DNA from: an uncultured Prevotellaceae bacterium
Lineage (GTDB): Bacteria > Bacteroidota > Bacteroidia > Bacteroidales > Bacteroidaceae
NCBI GenBank assembly: GCA_902790625.1
Contig: CADASP010000002.1
Location: 124,001-188,000 of the forward strand
Direction of reading: 5' to 3'
Length of the DNA stretch: 64,000 nucleotides
Each line of letters opens with the position of its first letter. Positions within the stretch are counted from its first letter, which is position 1. Below the pieces are notes generated by a model. That model did not search any database, was not told where the DNA came from, and worked only from the letters and a program-made list of their open reading frames with translations. Below are positions 1-9,800 of this stretch, piece after piece. The position numbers and the translations under genes were made by a program.

Positions 1-71
1 ACGGCGACCACGGTGCCGACGACATCGACGATTTCCTGCCCGTAGACCTCGACAACATCTTCGGCGAATAA
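1..71 (+). CDS. C-terminal end of an unidentified gene
   Basis: The first 71 bases hold the last 22 codons of a gene that starts before the window; the frame opens at base 3 and stops at TAA 69-71. The tail is acidic (many Asp) and ends in LDNIFGE. It lies 25 bases before the pseudouridine synthase on the same strand. In Bacteroides-type genomes a PASTA-domain protein often precedes this gene pair, so that is the best guess, but nothing in the visible tail proves it. Confidence 0.5.
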   Translation, partial: GDHGADDIDDFLPVDLDNIFGE

Positions 72-96
72 TGGTCATATAACCCATCGACAAAAG

Positions 97-1191
97 ATGA
101 ACCAAGAAGAGGGATTTTTCAACGAACTCCTGGACGACGACGAGCTGGAAGCCAGCGAAGGCACGGCCGACGACGCAGAAGGCCAGCAGCTGTATGAGCA
201 CCTGCGGATAGAGGTGGACCGTGGGCAGGTGCCACTGCGCATCGACAAATACCTCACCGAGCACACACAGCACTCCAGCCGCAACCGCATACAACAGGCG
301 GCTGAGGGCGGGTATCTCTTTGTCAACGACCGACCTGTTAAAAGTAATTATAAGGTACGCGCGGGCGACATCATCAGCTTGCGGTTGGAGCGGCCACACT
401 TCGACACCACCATCGTGCCCGAGGAGCTGCCGCTCGACGTGCGCTACGAGGACGACGCGCTGATGGTCATCTACAAGCCCGCCGGCATGGTGGTACACCC
501 GGGCTGCGGCAACTTCCACGGCACGCTGGTGCACGCCATAGCATGGCACCTGCGCAACCTGCCCACCTACGACCCCAACGACCCGCAGGTGGGACTGGTG
601 CACCGCATCGACAAGGACACCAGCGGACTGCTTGTGGTGGCGAAGACACCAGAGGCCAAGTCGAATCTGGGCAAGCAGTTCTTCTACCACGAGACGCACC
701 GCTCGTATGTGGCACTGGTGTGGGGCAACTTCATCGACGACGAGGGGACCATTGAGGGCAACATCGGCCGCGACCCGCGCGACCGTCTGCGCATGGAGGT
801 GTTCCCCCCCAGCAGCGCAACGGGCAAGCCAGCCATCACCCACTGGCGCGTGCTGGAGCGATATGGCTACACCACACTGGTGGAGTGCCGACTGGAGACG
901 GGGCGCACGCACCAGATTCGCGCCCACATGCGACACATTGGACACCCCCTCTTTGCCGATGAGCGCTATGGCGGATGCGAAATACTGCGCGGCGAGCGCA
1001 CGGCCAGCTACAAAGCCTACATACAAAACTGCTTCAAGCTGTGCCCACGCCAAGCCCTGCACGCCCAGACACTGGGCTTCCGCCACCCCACCACGGGCGA
1101 GCAGATGGACTTCACCAGCCCCCTACCCGACGACCTGCAAGCACTCATCGACAAATGGCGCACACGCCTACGCACCCCATCAACCCCATAA
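97..1191 (+). CDS. rluD: RluA/RluD-family ribosomal RNA pseudouridine synthase
   Basis: 364 residues. Isomerises uridine to pseudouridine, in this family usually in 23S rRNA. An S4 RNA-binding domain lies near residues 45-100 (LRIDKYL at about 47), preceded by an acidic N-terminal stretch. The catalytic motif HRIDKDTSG begins at His169, giving Asp172 as the likely nucleophile. RTHQIRAHM, typical of RluD-like enzymes, follows. The ATG at 97 is the first good start after the upstream stop. It is followed after 31 bases by ddl, so the two are probably co-transcribed. The exact target uridine cannot be read from the sequence. Confidence 0.93.
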   Translation: MNQEEGFFNELLDDDELEASEGTADDAEGQQLYEHLRIEVDRGQVPLRIDKYLTEHTQHSSRNRIQQAAEGGYLFVNDRPVKSNYKVRAGDIISLRLERPHFDTTIVPEELPLDVRYEDDALMVIYKPAGMVVHPGCGNFHGTLVHAIAWHLRNLPTYDPNDPQVGLVHRIDKDTSGLLVVAKTPEAKSNLGKQFFYHETHRSYVALVWGNFIDDEGTIEGNIGRDPRDRLRMEVFPPSSATGKPAITHWRVLERYGYTTLVECRLETGRTHQIRAHMRHIGHPLFADERYGGCEILRGERTASYKAYIQNCFKLCPRQALHAQTLGFRHPTTGEQMDFTSPLPDDLQALIDKWRTRLRTPSTP

Positions 1192-1222
1192 AACACATAA
1201 AAAACCCATTAACCCCATAATA

Positions 1223-2212
1223 ATGAAACAGCAAAAACGCACCATCGCCATTGTATGCGGTGGCGACAGCAGCGAGCACGACGTATCGCTGCGCTCAGCA
1301 CAAGGTCTATACTCCTTCTTCGACAAGGAGCGATATAACGTCTACGTGGTGGAGATGAAAGGCACCGACTGGCAGGTGGACCTGCCCGACGGCACCAGCA
1401 GCCGCGTGCGCATGCACGACTTCTCGTTTCGCGAGGGCAACCGCACGCGCCACTTCGACTATGCCTACATCACCATACACGGCACACCCGGCGAGAACGG
1501 CATCCTACAGGGATACTTCGAGCTGCTCAACATCCCCTACAGCACCAGCGGCGTGCTCGTGGAGGCCATGACCTTCGACAAGTTCGTGCTCAACCAGTAC
1601 CTGAAGGGCTATGGCGTGCGCGTGGCCGAGAGCATTCTCGTAAGGCGCGGACAGGAACAGCAGCTCGACGAGCAGCAAATCGTTGACACCATCGGCATGC
1701 CCTGCTTCGTGAAGCCCGCATGCGACGGCAGCAGCTTCGGAGTGAGCAAGGTGAAGAACCCCGACCAGTTGGCACCAGCCCTGCGCGTGGCCATGATGGA
1801 GAGCGACGAAGTGATGATTGAGTCGTTCCTCGAAGGCACTGAAATCACCGTGGGATGCTACAAGACGAAGCAGAAGAGCGTCGTCTTCCCCGTCACTGAG
1901 GTGGTGACGAAGAACGAGTTCTTCGACTTCGACGCCAAGTACAACGGACAGGTGGACGAAATCACCCCCGCCCGTATACCTGCCGAGCAAGCCGAGCGCG
2001 CACAGCAGCTCACCAGCGCCATCTACGACATCCTGCACTGCAACGGCATCATTCGCGTGGACTACATCATCTCGCCAAAGGGCGACATCTCGATGCTCGA
2101 AATCAACACCACGCCCGGCATGACCGCCACCAGCTTCATCCCCCAGCAGGTGCGTGCCGCAGGACTGACCATGAGCGACGTGCTCACCGACATCGTGGAG
2201 AATCAGTTTTAA
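1223..2212 (+). CDS. ddl: D-alanine--D-alanine ligase
   Basis: 329 residues. Makes the D-Ala-D-Ala dipeptide for peptidoglycan precursors in the cytoplasm, using ATP. The N-terminal GGDSSEHDVSLRSAQ motif, the central ATP-grasp fold and the C-terminal EINTTPGMT metal/phosphate motif are all present. The open frame runs upstream through the pseudouridine synthase in another frame, but family similarity begins at MKQQKRTIAIVCGG, so the ATG at 1223 is chosen. A hairpin terminator candidate follows the stop. Confidence 0.95.
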   Translation: MKQQKRTIAIVCGGDSSEHDVSLRSAQGLYSFFDKERYNVYVVEMKGTDWQVDLPDGTSSRVRMHDFSFREGNRTRHFDYAYITIHGTPGENGILQGYFELLNIPYSTSGVLVEAMTFDKFVLNQYLKGYGVRVAESILVRRGQEQQLDEQQIVDTIGMPCFVKPACDGSSFGVSKVKNPDQLAPALRVAMMESDEVMIESFLEGTEITVGCYKTKQKSVVFPVTEVVTKNEFFDFDAKYNGQVDEITPARIPAEQAERAQQLTSAIYDILHCNGIIRVDYIISPKGDISMLEINTTPGMTATSFIPQQVRAAGLTMSDVLTDIVENQF

Positions 2213-2246
2213 ATACTTTTCCCCTACACAAAGAATTTTCCAGTAC

Positions 2247-2290
2247 ATGCGTCCCTTTTCTGCACAGAAAGGGGGCGCATGTGCATTTTT
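2247..2290 (+). terminator. Intrinsic terminator after ddl
   Basis: Arms 2247-2259 and 2268-2280 form a stem of about 12 pairs (ATGCGTCCC against GGGGGCGCAT, with AAA/TTT inner pairs). A short T-rich run ends at 2290. It lies 35 bases after the ddl stop and just before the etf promoter. Confidence 0.7.
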
Positions 2291-2310
2291 ACGGACGATT
2301 TAGGGCAATC

Positions 2311-2344
2311 TTTTTGGCTGTGTGCGCAAAAATGAGTACCTTTG
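2311..2344 (+). promoter_or_regulatory. Promoter of the etfBA operon
   Basis: A -33 TTTTTGG at 2311-2317 and a -7 TACCTTTG at 2337-2344 are separated by 20 bases. This matches the primary sigma consensus of Bacteroidota. The etfB start codon lies 43 bases downstream of the -7 box. Confidence 0.75.
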
Positions 2345-2386
2345 CACCCGCTAAAGCGATTTTTAGTTTTACACATTATTATATTT

Positions 2387-3271
2387 ATGGCTTTAAAGAT
2401 TGTTGTGCTGGCCAAACAAGTGCCAGACACCCGAAACGTGGGCAAGGACGCCATGACCGCCGAAGGAACGGTGAACCGCGCCGCCCTGCCCGCCATCTTC
2501 AACCCCGAAGATTTGAACGCTCTGGAGCAGGCCCTTCGCCTGAAAGAACAACATCCAGGCTCAACTGTAGGCATCCTCACCATGGGTCCCCCACGTGCAG
2601 GTGAGATTATCCGCCAAGGACTTTATCGCGGTGCCGATACCGGCTGGCTGCTCACCGACCGACTCTTCGCCGGTGCCGACACGCTGGCCACCAGCTATGC
2701 ACTGGCCACCGCCATCAAGAAGATTGGCGATGTGGACATCGTCATTGGAGGCCGTCAGGCCATCGACGGCGACACCGCACAGGTGGGCCCGCAGGTGGCT
2801 CAGAAGTTGGGACTAAACCAAGTGACCTACGCCGAGGAGGTTTGCTCGGTGGAGGATGGCATCGCCACCATCAAGCGCGTCATCGACGGCGGTGTGGAGA
2901 CCGTGCAAGCTCCACTGCCCGTGGTGATCACCGTGAACGGAAGTGCTGCCCCCTGCCGCCCGCAGAACGCCAAGCTGGTGATGAAGTACAAGCGCGCCAC
3001 ATGCCCCATGGAGCGTCCCGTGGTCGACGGTACCACCGTCGACGCCTATGCTCATCTCTATGACGAGCGCCCCTACCTGACACTGAACCAGTGGAGCGTG
3101 GCCGATGTCGACGGCGACATCAACCAGTGCGGCCTGGCCGGTTCGCCCACGAAGGTGAAGGCCATCAAGAACATTGTGTTCCAGGCTAAGGAAAGCAAGA
3201 CCCTCACCGCCTCAGACGCCGACATCGAGGGCCTCATCAAGGAACTCCTCTCAGAAAAAATCATCGGCTAA
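2387..3271 (+). CDS. etfB: Electron transfer flavoprotein beta subunit
   Basis: 294 residues. Forms a heterodimer with EtfA and passes electrons from acyl-CoA dehydrogenase onward through FAD; the beta subunit binds AMP structurally. The start MALKIVVLAKQVPDT is typical of EtfB, as is the GGRQAIDGDTAQVGP loop. An in-frame TTG start 45 bases upstream was rejected because it overlaps the promoter. Followed by etfA, a small membrane protein gene and the dehydrogenase on one strand, which suggests an electron-bifurcating or fatty-acid oxidation/reduction module. Confidence 0.95.
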   Translation: MALKIVVLAKQVPDTRNVGKDAMTAEGTVNRAALPAIFNPEDLNALEQALRLKEQHPGSTVGILTMGPPRAGEIIRQGLYRGADTGWLLTDRLFAGADTLATSYALATAIKKIGDVDIVIGGRQAIDGDTAQVGPQVAQKLGLNQVTYAEEVCSVEDGIATIKRVIDGGVETVQAPLPVVITVNGSAAPCRPQNAKLVMKYKRATCPMERPVVDGTTVDAYAHLYDERPYLTLNQWSVADVDGDINQCGLAGSPTKVKAIKNIVFQAKESKTLTASDADIEGLIKELLSEKIIG

Positions 3272-3276
3272 ATGTC

Positions 3277-3301
3277 CCGTCTGTTGCTGTATCACAGCAA
3301 C
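3277..3301. repeat. 25-bp palindromic repeat between etfB and etfA
   Basis: CCGTC followed by the perfect stem GTTGCTGT-atc-ACAGCAAC. A copy with one mismatch lies at 5970-5994 inside the acyl-CoA dehydrogenase gene, and a diverged copy at 51874-51894 in a TonB receptor gene. It sits in the etfB-etfA spacer where it could form an mRNA hairpin. Confidence 0.75.
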
Positions 3302-3328
3302 AAAACCAACAAAGAAAGAAAAAAGACA

Positions 3329-4366
3329 ATGAACAACGTATTTGTATATTGCGAAATAGAAGGCACTCAGGTGCAGGAGGTCTCACAGGAGCTCCTGACC
3401 AAGGGCCGCAAGCTGGCCAACGAGCTGGGCGTGGAGTTGCATGCCGTCGTGGCAGGCACGGGCATCAAGGACAAGGTGGAGGAGCAAATCCTGCCATATG
3501 GTGTGGACAAGCTCTTCGTCTTCGACGGCGAGGGGTTGTTCCCCTACACCTCCGCTCCCCATACCGACATCCTCGTGAACCTCTTCAAGGAGGAGCAGCC
3601 GCAAATCTGCCTGATGGGTGCAACGGTCATCGGCCGCGACCTCGGCCCCCGCGTCAGCTCATCGCTCACCAGCGGTCTCACTGCCGACTGCACCGAACTG
3701 GAGATTGGCCCTTATGACGATGCGAAGAGCGGCAAGCACTACGACAACCTGCTTTATCAGATTCGCCCCGCCTTCGGTGGCAACATCGTGGCCACCATCG
3801 TCAACCCCGACCACCGTCCGCAGATGGCCACCGTGCGCAGCGGCGTGATGCAGAAGGCGCTCTACGAGCCCAACGGGGAGAACCCCGCTGCAAAGGGGCT
3901 TGTGGTCTATCCCGAAGTGTCGAAGTATGTCAGCCCCGAGGCCTTCGTCGTGAAGGTGCTCGACCACCACGTGGAGGCCGCCAAGCACAACCTGAAGGGT
4001 GCCTCCATCGTCGTCGCCGGCGGCTATGGCATGGGCTGCAAGGAGAACTTCGACATGCTGTTCCAGCTGGCCAAGGTGCTCCACGGCGAGGTGGGCGGCA
4101 GCCGCGCCGCCGTGGATGCTGGCTGGCTCGACCACGACCGTCAGATAGGCCAGACGGGTGTCACCGTGCACCCGAAGGTGTACATCGCCTGCGGCATCAG
4201 CGGACAAATCCAGCACATCGCCGGCATGCAGGACTCGGGTATCATCATCTCGATCAACTCTGACCCCGATGCGCCCATCAACAAGATTGCCGACTATGTC
4301 ATCACGGGCACCGTGGAGGAAGTTGTTCCCAAACTCATCAAGTACTACAAGCAGAATAGCAAGTAA
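3329..4366 (+). CDS. etfA: Electron transfer flavoprotein alpha subunit
   Basis: 345 residues. Holds the redox FAD of the Etf heterodimer. The C-terminal FAD-binding signature is clear (CGISGQIQHIAGM followed by INSDPDAPI). The frame is open back to the etfB stop, but the upstream codons come from the palindromic repeat; homology starts at MNNVFVYCEIEG, giving ATG 3329. Its stop codon abuts the ATG of the next small gene, so translation of the two may be coupled. Confidence 0.95.
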   Translation: MNNVFVYCEIEGTQVQEVSQELLTKGRKLANELGVELHAVVAGTGIKDKVEEQILPYGVDKLFVFDGEGLFPYTSAPHTDILVNLFKEEQPQICLMGATVIGRDLGPRVSSSLTSGLTADCTELEIGPYDDAKSGKHYDNLLYQIRPAFGGNIVATIVNPDHRPQMATVRSGVMQKALYEPNGENPAAKGLVVYPEVSKYVSPEAFVVKVLDHHVEAAKHNLKGASIVVAGGYGMGCKENFDMLFQLAKVLHGEVGGSRAAVDAGWLDHDRQIGQTGVTVHPKVYIACGISGQIQHIAGMQDSGIIISINSDPDAPINKIADYVITGTVEEVVPKLIKYYKQNSK

Positions 4367-4570
4367 ATGTGGTCCTCACTTTTCTTGATAGGCGGTCACG
4401 GCCATAAGCACCATCCGTGGGATTTAGTACTGGACTTAGCCTTGCTTTTCATCGGCATAGCTATGTTTGCATACATTAAAATCAAGAATAGGATACTCAA
4501 ATGGACTATCACCACGCTTGCTTCGCTTTGTGCTTTGTTTTTTATCATCATTATGATTTATAATTATTGA
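4367..4570 (+). CDS. Small membrane protein in the etf operon
   Basis: 67 residues, family not recognised. The ATG follows the etfA stop with no gap and the stop is 3 bases before the dehydrogenase start, so the frame fills the spacer exactly. After a short His-rich start (GGHGHKHHPW) there are two hydrophobic stretches of about 18 residues (LVLDLALLFIGIAMFAYI and ITTLASLCALFFIIIMI), separated by a basic loop. It looks like a two-helix inner-membrane protein. A role beside the Etf/dehydrogenase pair is only an inference from position. Confidence 0.6.
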   Translation: MWSSLFLIGGHGHKHHPWDLVLDLALLFIGIAMFAYIKIKNRILKWTITTLASLCALFFIIIMIYNY

Positions 4571-4573
4571 ATT

Positions 4574-6304
4574 ATGGCAAACTATTATAGCGATCATCCT
4601 GAGATCGGGTTCTACTTGAACCACCCCCTGATGGCTCGTATCGTCGAGCTGAAAGAAAAGGGTTTCGCCGATGCGAAAGAATACGACTACGCTCCCGTTG
4701 ACCTGGGCGATGCCATCGAGAACTACAAGCAGATTCTCGACATCACGGGCGACGTGGCTGCCAACATTATTGCGCCGAATAGCGAGAGCGTCGACCTGGA
4801 AGGCCCATACTTGGAGAACGGCCGCATGATCTACGCCAGCAAAACCTTCGAGAACATCGATGCCACCCGCAAGGCTGGCCTCTGGGGCGTATCCATGCCC
4901 CGCCGCTATGGTGGCCTGAACCTGCCCAACGCAGTGTTCTCGATGCTGAGCGAGGTGGTGAGCGCCGCCGATGCTGGTTTCCAGAACATCTGGAGCCTGC
5001 AGAGCTGCATCGACACGCTCTATGAGTTCGGCTCCGAGGAGCAGCGGCAGAAGTATATCCCACGCATCTGTGCCGGAGAGACCATGTCGATGGACCTCAC
5101 CGAGCCTGACGCTGGCAGCGACCTGCAGCGCGTGATGCTGAAGGCCACCTTCGACGAGAAAGAGAACTGCTGGCGCCTGAACGGCGTGAAGCGCTTCATC
5201 ACCAACGGCGACAGCGACATCCACTTAGTGCTGGCCCGCTCCGAGGAAGGCACAAAGGACGGCCGAGGACTCAGCATGTTCATCTACGACAAGCGCAACG
5301 GCGGTGTCAACGTGCGCCACATCGAGCATAAGCTCGGCATCCACGGCTCGCCCACCTGCGAACTGACCTACAAGAACGCCAAGGCAGAGCTGTGCGGCAG
5401 CACCCGCCTGGGCCTCATCAAGTATGTGATGGCCCTGATGAACGGTGCCCGTCTGGGCATCGCAGCACAGAGCGTCGGTCTCAGCCAGGAGGCTTACAAC
5501 GAGGCTTTGGCCTATGCCAAGGAGCGCCAGCAGTTTGGCGAGAAGATCATCAACTTCCCGGCTGTCTACGATATGCTCAGCCGCATGAAGGCCAAGCTCG
5601 ATGCGGGCCGCTCGCTGCTCTATCAGACGGCTTGCTATGTCGATGTCTACAAGTGCTTGGAGGACATCGAGCGCGACCGCAAGCTCACCCCCGAAGAGAA
5701 ACAGGAGTGCAAGAGATACCAGCGCCTGGCCGATGCCTTCACGCCGCTGGCCAAGGGCATGAACAGCGAATACGCCAACCAGAACGCCTATGATGCCATC
5801 AGCATCCACGGTGGAAGCGGCTTCATCATGGAGTATAAGTGCCAGCGCCTCTACCGCGACGCCCGCATCTTCAGCATCTACGAGGGAACCACCCAGCTGC
5901 AGGTCGTCGCCGCCATCCGCTACATCAGCAACGGCACCATGCTGCAGAACATCAAGGACATGGCCAGTTCCGTCTGTTGCTGTACCACAGCAACCAACCT
6001 ATCAGCCCTCAAAGCCCGCGTGGAGGCGCTCATCCCCGTCTACGAAGAGGCTCTCGCTGCCGCCAAGGCTCTGGAGAACCAGGCCGCCTTCGACTTCCTG
6101 GCCCGTCGTCTCTACGACATGACCTGCGAGCTGGTGATGAGTCTGCTCATCATCCGCGATGCTGCTGAGGCTCCAGAACTCTTCGAAAAGAGTGCCAACG
6201 TCTACGTGCGCATGGCTGAGGAAGACATCCTGGGCAAGGCTGCCTACATCAAGAACTTCAAGGTGGAAGACCTGGAGAGCTTCAAGGCTGCGGAGAGCTG
6301 CTAA
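4574..6304 (+). CDS. Acyl-CoA dehydrogenase family protein
   Basis: 576 residues, longer than the usual 380 because of a C-terminal extension of about 130 residues. An FAD enzyme that oxidises acyl-CoA and hands electrons to EtfAB, which is encoded just upstream. Conserved parts include SMDLTEPDAGSDL and ITNGDSDIHLVLA in the substrate/FAD region, GARLGIAAQ, and IYEGTTQLQ, where Glu437 is the likely catalytic base. The extension begins after the dehydrogenase core; its linker carries a copy of the 25-bp palindrome, giving the odd residues SSVCCCTTATNLS. Similar long forms are common in Bacteroidota; the acyl substrate is unknown. Confidence 0.92.
   Translation: MANYYSDHPEIGFYLNHPLMARIVELKEKGFADAKEYDYAPVDLGDAIENYKQILDITGDVAANIIAPNSESVDLEGPYLENGRMIYASKTFENIDATRKAGLWGVSMPRRYGGLNLPNAVFSMLSEVVSAADAGFQNIWSLQSCIDTLYEFGSEEQRQKYIPRICAGETMSMDLTEPDAGSDLQRVMLKATFDEKENCWRLNGVKRFITNGDSDIHLVLARSEEGTKDGRGLSMFIYDKRNGGVNVRHIEHKLGIHGSPTCELTYKNAKAELCGSTRLGLIKYVMALMNGARLGIAAQSVGLSQEAYNEALAYAKERQQFGEKIINFPAVYDMLSRMKAKLDAGRSLLYQTACYVDVYKCLEDIERDRKLTPEEKQECKRYQRLADAFTPLAKGMNSEYANQNAYDAISIHGGSGFIMEYKCQRLYRDARIFSIYEGTTQLQVVAAIRYISNGTMLQNIKDMASSVCCCTTATNLSALKARVEALIPVYEEALAAAKALENQAAFDFLARRLYDMTCELVMSLLIIRDAAEAPELFEKSANVYVRMAEEDILGKAAYIKNFKVEDLESFKAAESC
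5970..5994. repeat. 25-bp palindromic repeat inside the acyl-CoA dehydrogenase gene
   Basis: Identical to 3277-3301 except for one base in the loop. It is read in frame and encodes part of SVCCCTTATN in the linker between the catalytic core and the C-terminal extension. Confidence 0.75.
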
Positions 6305-6350
6305 CAGAACGACAACACGTGGTAACTATCCGCTAAACTTTTCTATCATA

Positions 6351-6396
6351 AATCGCGCGGCGTGAGGCAAAAATCCCACGCCGCGCGATTTTTCTA
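6351..6396 (+). terminator. Intrinsic terminator after the etf operon
   Basis: Stem of AAATCGCGCGGCGTG against CACGCCGCGCGATTT with an 11-12 base loop and a T run (ATTTTTCT), about 47 bases after the dehydrogenase stop. Strong GC-rich stem. Confidence 0.85.
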
Positions 6397-6715
6397 TATT
6401 CATCATCACTTATGAATTTTGGTTGGCAGCGGCCGCTGCCATCATTGGCGGCGTTCGCTGCCATCATTGGCAGCGGCCGCTGCCAATCATGTCCCCGCCC
6501 GCTGCCAACCTAAGCAGCGGCCGCTGCCAATCATGTCCCCGCCCGCTGCCAACCTAAAAAGCATGCCCTTTTTCCCTCTGCGGAGCCTCCCGCTCCCTGT
6601 TTGGCGTGCGCCGCCTCTCCTGAACTACACCCCATTTCGCTCGCCATCAACAATGCTCACCTGCATGTCATCACTTTTTTAGCGAATGGTTTGCTGATTC
6701 CGTAAACAATTCTTG
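6391..6715 (+). repeat. Dispersed GCGGCCGC repeat, copy 1
   Basis: Begins CTATATTCATCATCACTTA and carries several GGCAGCGGCCGCTGCC palindromes separated by ATCATTGG or AATCATGTCC. It then continues with a conserved tail (CCTCCCGCTCCCTGTT, TTTCGCTCG, CAACAATGCTCA, GCATGTCATCA, TTTTTTAGCGAATGG). Other copies are at 20593-20760 (reverse), 41064-41282 and 56522-56750. This copy has one extra palindrome unit. It fills the gene-free stretch 6397-6753; no credible gene is present. Confidence 0.85.
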
Positions 6716-6753
6716 TCTTTCTCATAATTTTCCATCTAACACAGAAAGCCAGG

Positions 6754-6824
6754 TGTAGACAACCAAAAAGGAAATCCCCGTGGAGTTCTTCGCTCCACGG
6801 GGATTTCCTTTTTGGTTGTCTACA
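6754..6824 (-). terminator. Perfect 32-bp hairpin, terminator of the surface-protein operon
   Basis: Arms 6754-6785 and 6793-6824 are exact reverse complements over 32 bases with a 7-base loop. The stem lies 5 bases beyond the stop codon at 6830. It contains A5/T5 tracts on both sides and so could terminate transcription from either direction. Confidence 0.8.
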
Positions 6825-6829
6825 GTTGC

Positions 6830-9800
6830 TTACTTCACAACAATCTTCTTGCCATTCTGGATGAAGATACCCTTCTGGGCGTTCTTCACCTGCTGGCCGC
6901 GGAGGTTGTAAATAGCACCCTCGACCGTGTTGTTGCTGTTGACGTTGACGATGCCCGTCTCGGCGAATGCCTTCTCAACGAAGAACTTGATGTTGTCGAA
7001 GAAGTAGGTCACCTCGTTGTCTTTGTCCTTAGACAGGTTGAAGGCGATGGAGCGCATCTTGTTGCCATTGGGCACACCGTCGGTCTTGCCCTCAGCCTGG
7101 TCGGCGCTGATGGAACCCTCTTTCACGTAGTGCTGCCACTCCGTGGTGAAGCTGGGTGAGCCAATCATGCTGAAATGGATGTAGTTGCCGGGTTCGCCAT
7201 GGGCCTGCGTGTCAGCAGAAGCGTTGCGGTCGGCCTTGTAGTCGAACTCAACCTTGTACTTCGTGCCCTCGGGCAGCGTGGTGGGCAGGTAAATCCAGAA
7301 CTGCGTGTCCCAGTCGTTGGTGGCGGCGGGAGCCGACACCACCTTGATGCCGCGGCTACCGTCAACACCGGCACCGTCGAAGATAGTGGAGGGAACAACG
7401 GCTGTGGAGGGAGCCTCCTTCGAGAAGAAGTTGTCAACCTGGGTGCCTTCCAAGTCGCTATTACGCAGGATGTTGGTCCAGTCGTCAACGGGAGCGGGCT
7501 TCTGCATCCAAACACCGAAGTTGTCGAAGTAGAAGTTGTTGGCCTCAGCGATGTCGTTCAGGTTGAAGGCGATGCTCAGCATACCGTCGCCACCATTACC
7601 AGTTACCATGTCGCCAATTACATCGACATCGGCGGAGAAGTGCTTCCACTCAGTATCAAAGTCCACGTTGCCGATGGCGGCAAAGTGCTGGTAGTTGCCG
7701 GGCAGGCCATGAGCCTGTGTGCCGACAGTACCGGCCAAGTCGGCCTTGTAGTCGAACTCCACGTGCAGCTTTGTGCCGTCGGGCAGCTTCTCGGCGAACT
7801 GGATCCAGAACTGGCTGTCCCAAGCCTGGCTAACCTTATCCTGCGACTTCACCACGATGCCGCGGCTGCCGTTCATGCCAGCACCAGGAACGATGGTAGC
7901 ACCAACAGGCTCAGTGGAGGGATACTCCTTGGCAATGTAGCTCTTCACGTCGTCGCCGGCCAGGTTACCGTTGGAGATGACGCTCGTCCAGCCTTCGGGA
8001 GCCGTCAACTCGGGAGCGTCGGGATTGACATTGACAGAAAAGTAGACGAAATCAATCTCAACCAGCACGGCCTTCTCCTCGTTGGCCAGCGCCCAGTAGC
8101 ACTTGATGGTCTGAGGCTCCTGACCGCTGCGGTTGTAGCAGTAGTAGGTCTGGCCTCCATCAGTAGTACCATTATCATTGATTTTTACGCAAGCGGGCGC
8201 CTGAGTTCCGTCGGCGTTCCAGTTGTGGAAATCGCCGTTGGCATCACGCCATCCGTCGTAGCCGGTGTGGTTCTTCACCAGCTCCTTCGTCGTCGGGTTG
8301 AAGCCGAAGATGGTAGCGTTGGTCAGTGCCTCGATGCCCAGCTCCTGGCAGATGGCAGCCACCTGCTCGTCGGTGATGGTAGCGGTCTTCATGACGTAAT
8401 CACCTTCCGTCACGTCGTAGGTCACGCTCGTGGCGATGCCCTTGTCGACAATCTCCAACTCCTTCACTTCAGGCTTTTTAAAGGTGACATTGATGGTGTA
8501 GCGCACAGTCTTCTCGCCGTTCACCAGCTGCCATTTCACGGTGTAGGTCTTGCCATCCTCATCAGCGCCGTTCATGTCGCAGACATCAAACTGACCGCCC
8601 TCAAGAGCCTGGAAGAACTTCACACAAATCTTGGTGTTGTCGCCCCATGCAGTGGCCACGCCGTCACCGTCGAACCAACCGTCGAAGGGAGCATAGTCGC
8701 TGATGAGTGTACCATCGGGATTCTCGATGCGCAGCATATCGGTGGTAATGGCATCAACGCCCAGATAAGCAGCAGCCTCGGTGAGATCAACGGCCACCTG
8801 GTCGGCAGTATAGCCCAGGCCAGTCTGACGCTCGTGGTTGATGGTCAAGTCGAGCTCCTCAGGCTGTGGTTGCTGCTCGTCGCCTGGGTCAACGCCCTGT
8901 ACCAGAATGATGGGATTTTCGCTGACGAAACCACGTCCGTGGATGTAGAGCTTGGCTCTGCGGCCCTCAACACCTGCGGGCAGAGGCTCCACCTCGAAGC
9001 TCACGAAAGTAAAGCCACTGGCATTTTCGCCCTCGGTGTCCACCTCCACTGCATAGTCTACAATCCAGTCGGGCAGCTCATCGAAGTAGTAGTTCTCGGC
9101 TTCGGTCTCATCGAACCAAGGTAGTGCGGTCTCGCAATAAGCAAAAGTGTTGACGTTTTCGTCAGAAATCTCCCAGAGCTTGCCGCCCTCAACGGGAGCA
9201 GTCAGCAAGTTCATGTCGGTGTACTCAGTGCCATCGTTTCCGTAAAGCACGCTATGGACAGTAACATAGTCGAACATGGCCTCGAAGACGGGGGTTACCG
9301 TGACGCCGTTGTAGGAAAGGGTGGTCAGTGACGTATTGCCCTCATCATCGGTGAGAATCATATAACTTGGCTGACGGGAATAGACGTCCTCATCCTCGCG
9401 TTCGAAGTCGTTACCAGAAATGTTGAGGTCGACGCCTTCCACATTCCAGTTAAGAATGATAGCATATTCCTTGTCTATAGTGAAAGGTACCACCGACTCC
9501 GTTCCCAGGATGTCGATTTCCTTCTTTGCAAACACGAAAGAGTAAGCCACTACCTCACCTTGGTATTCAATGGGCATGATGTCATCGGCCGTGCAGGTGA
9601 GGTCGGCAATGATTTCGTCACCAGGGAATCCTTCCTCATCCACATTGGTGACTAAGAGGTGCACCTCTGTGCCTTCGGGGATGGTGGCGGGAATGTCGGT
9701 ATCGGGGTCTTCATCGGAGTAGCCCAAGCGTCCAAGGAAGAAGATGTCCTCCACATAGAGCGGGCTTTGAGGAGCCTCGTGGACCTGCCAAATACCATGA

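Noticed and set aside
632..1222. A 526-codon frame that seems to fuse a basic protein to D-Ala-D-Ala ligase
   Set aside because: The first part is the shadow of the pseudouridine synthase in another frame; ligase homology starts at 1223.
6421..6682. Short frames in the GCGGCCGC repeats
   Set aside because: Each copy gives a different proline/leucine-rich peptide; reading frame is not kept between copies, so the element is non-coding.
7175..9124. A 649-codon antisense frame across the large surface protein
   Set aside because: Low-complexity Val/Leu/Gly/His-rich shadow of a GC-rich gene with no domain, signal or start context.
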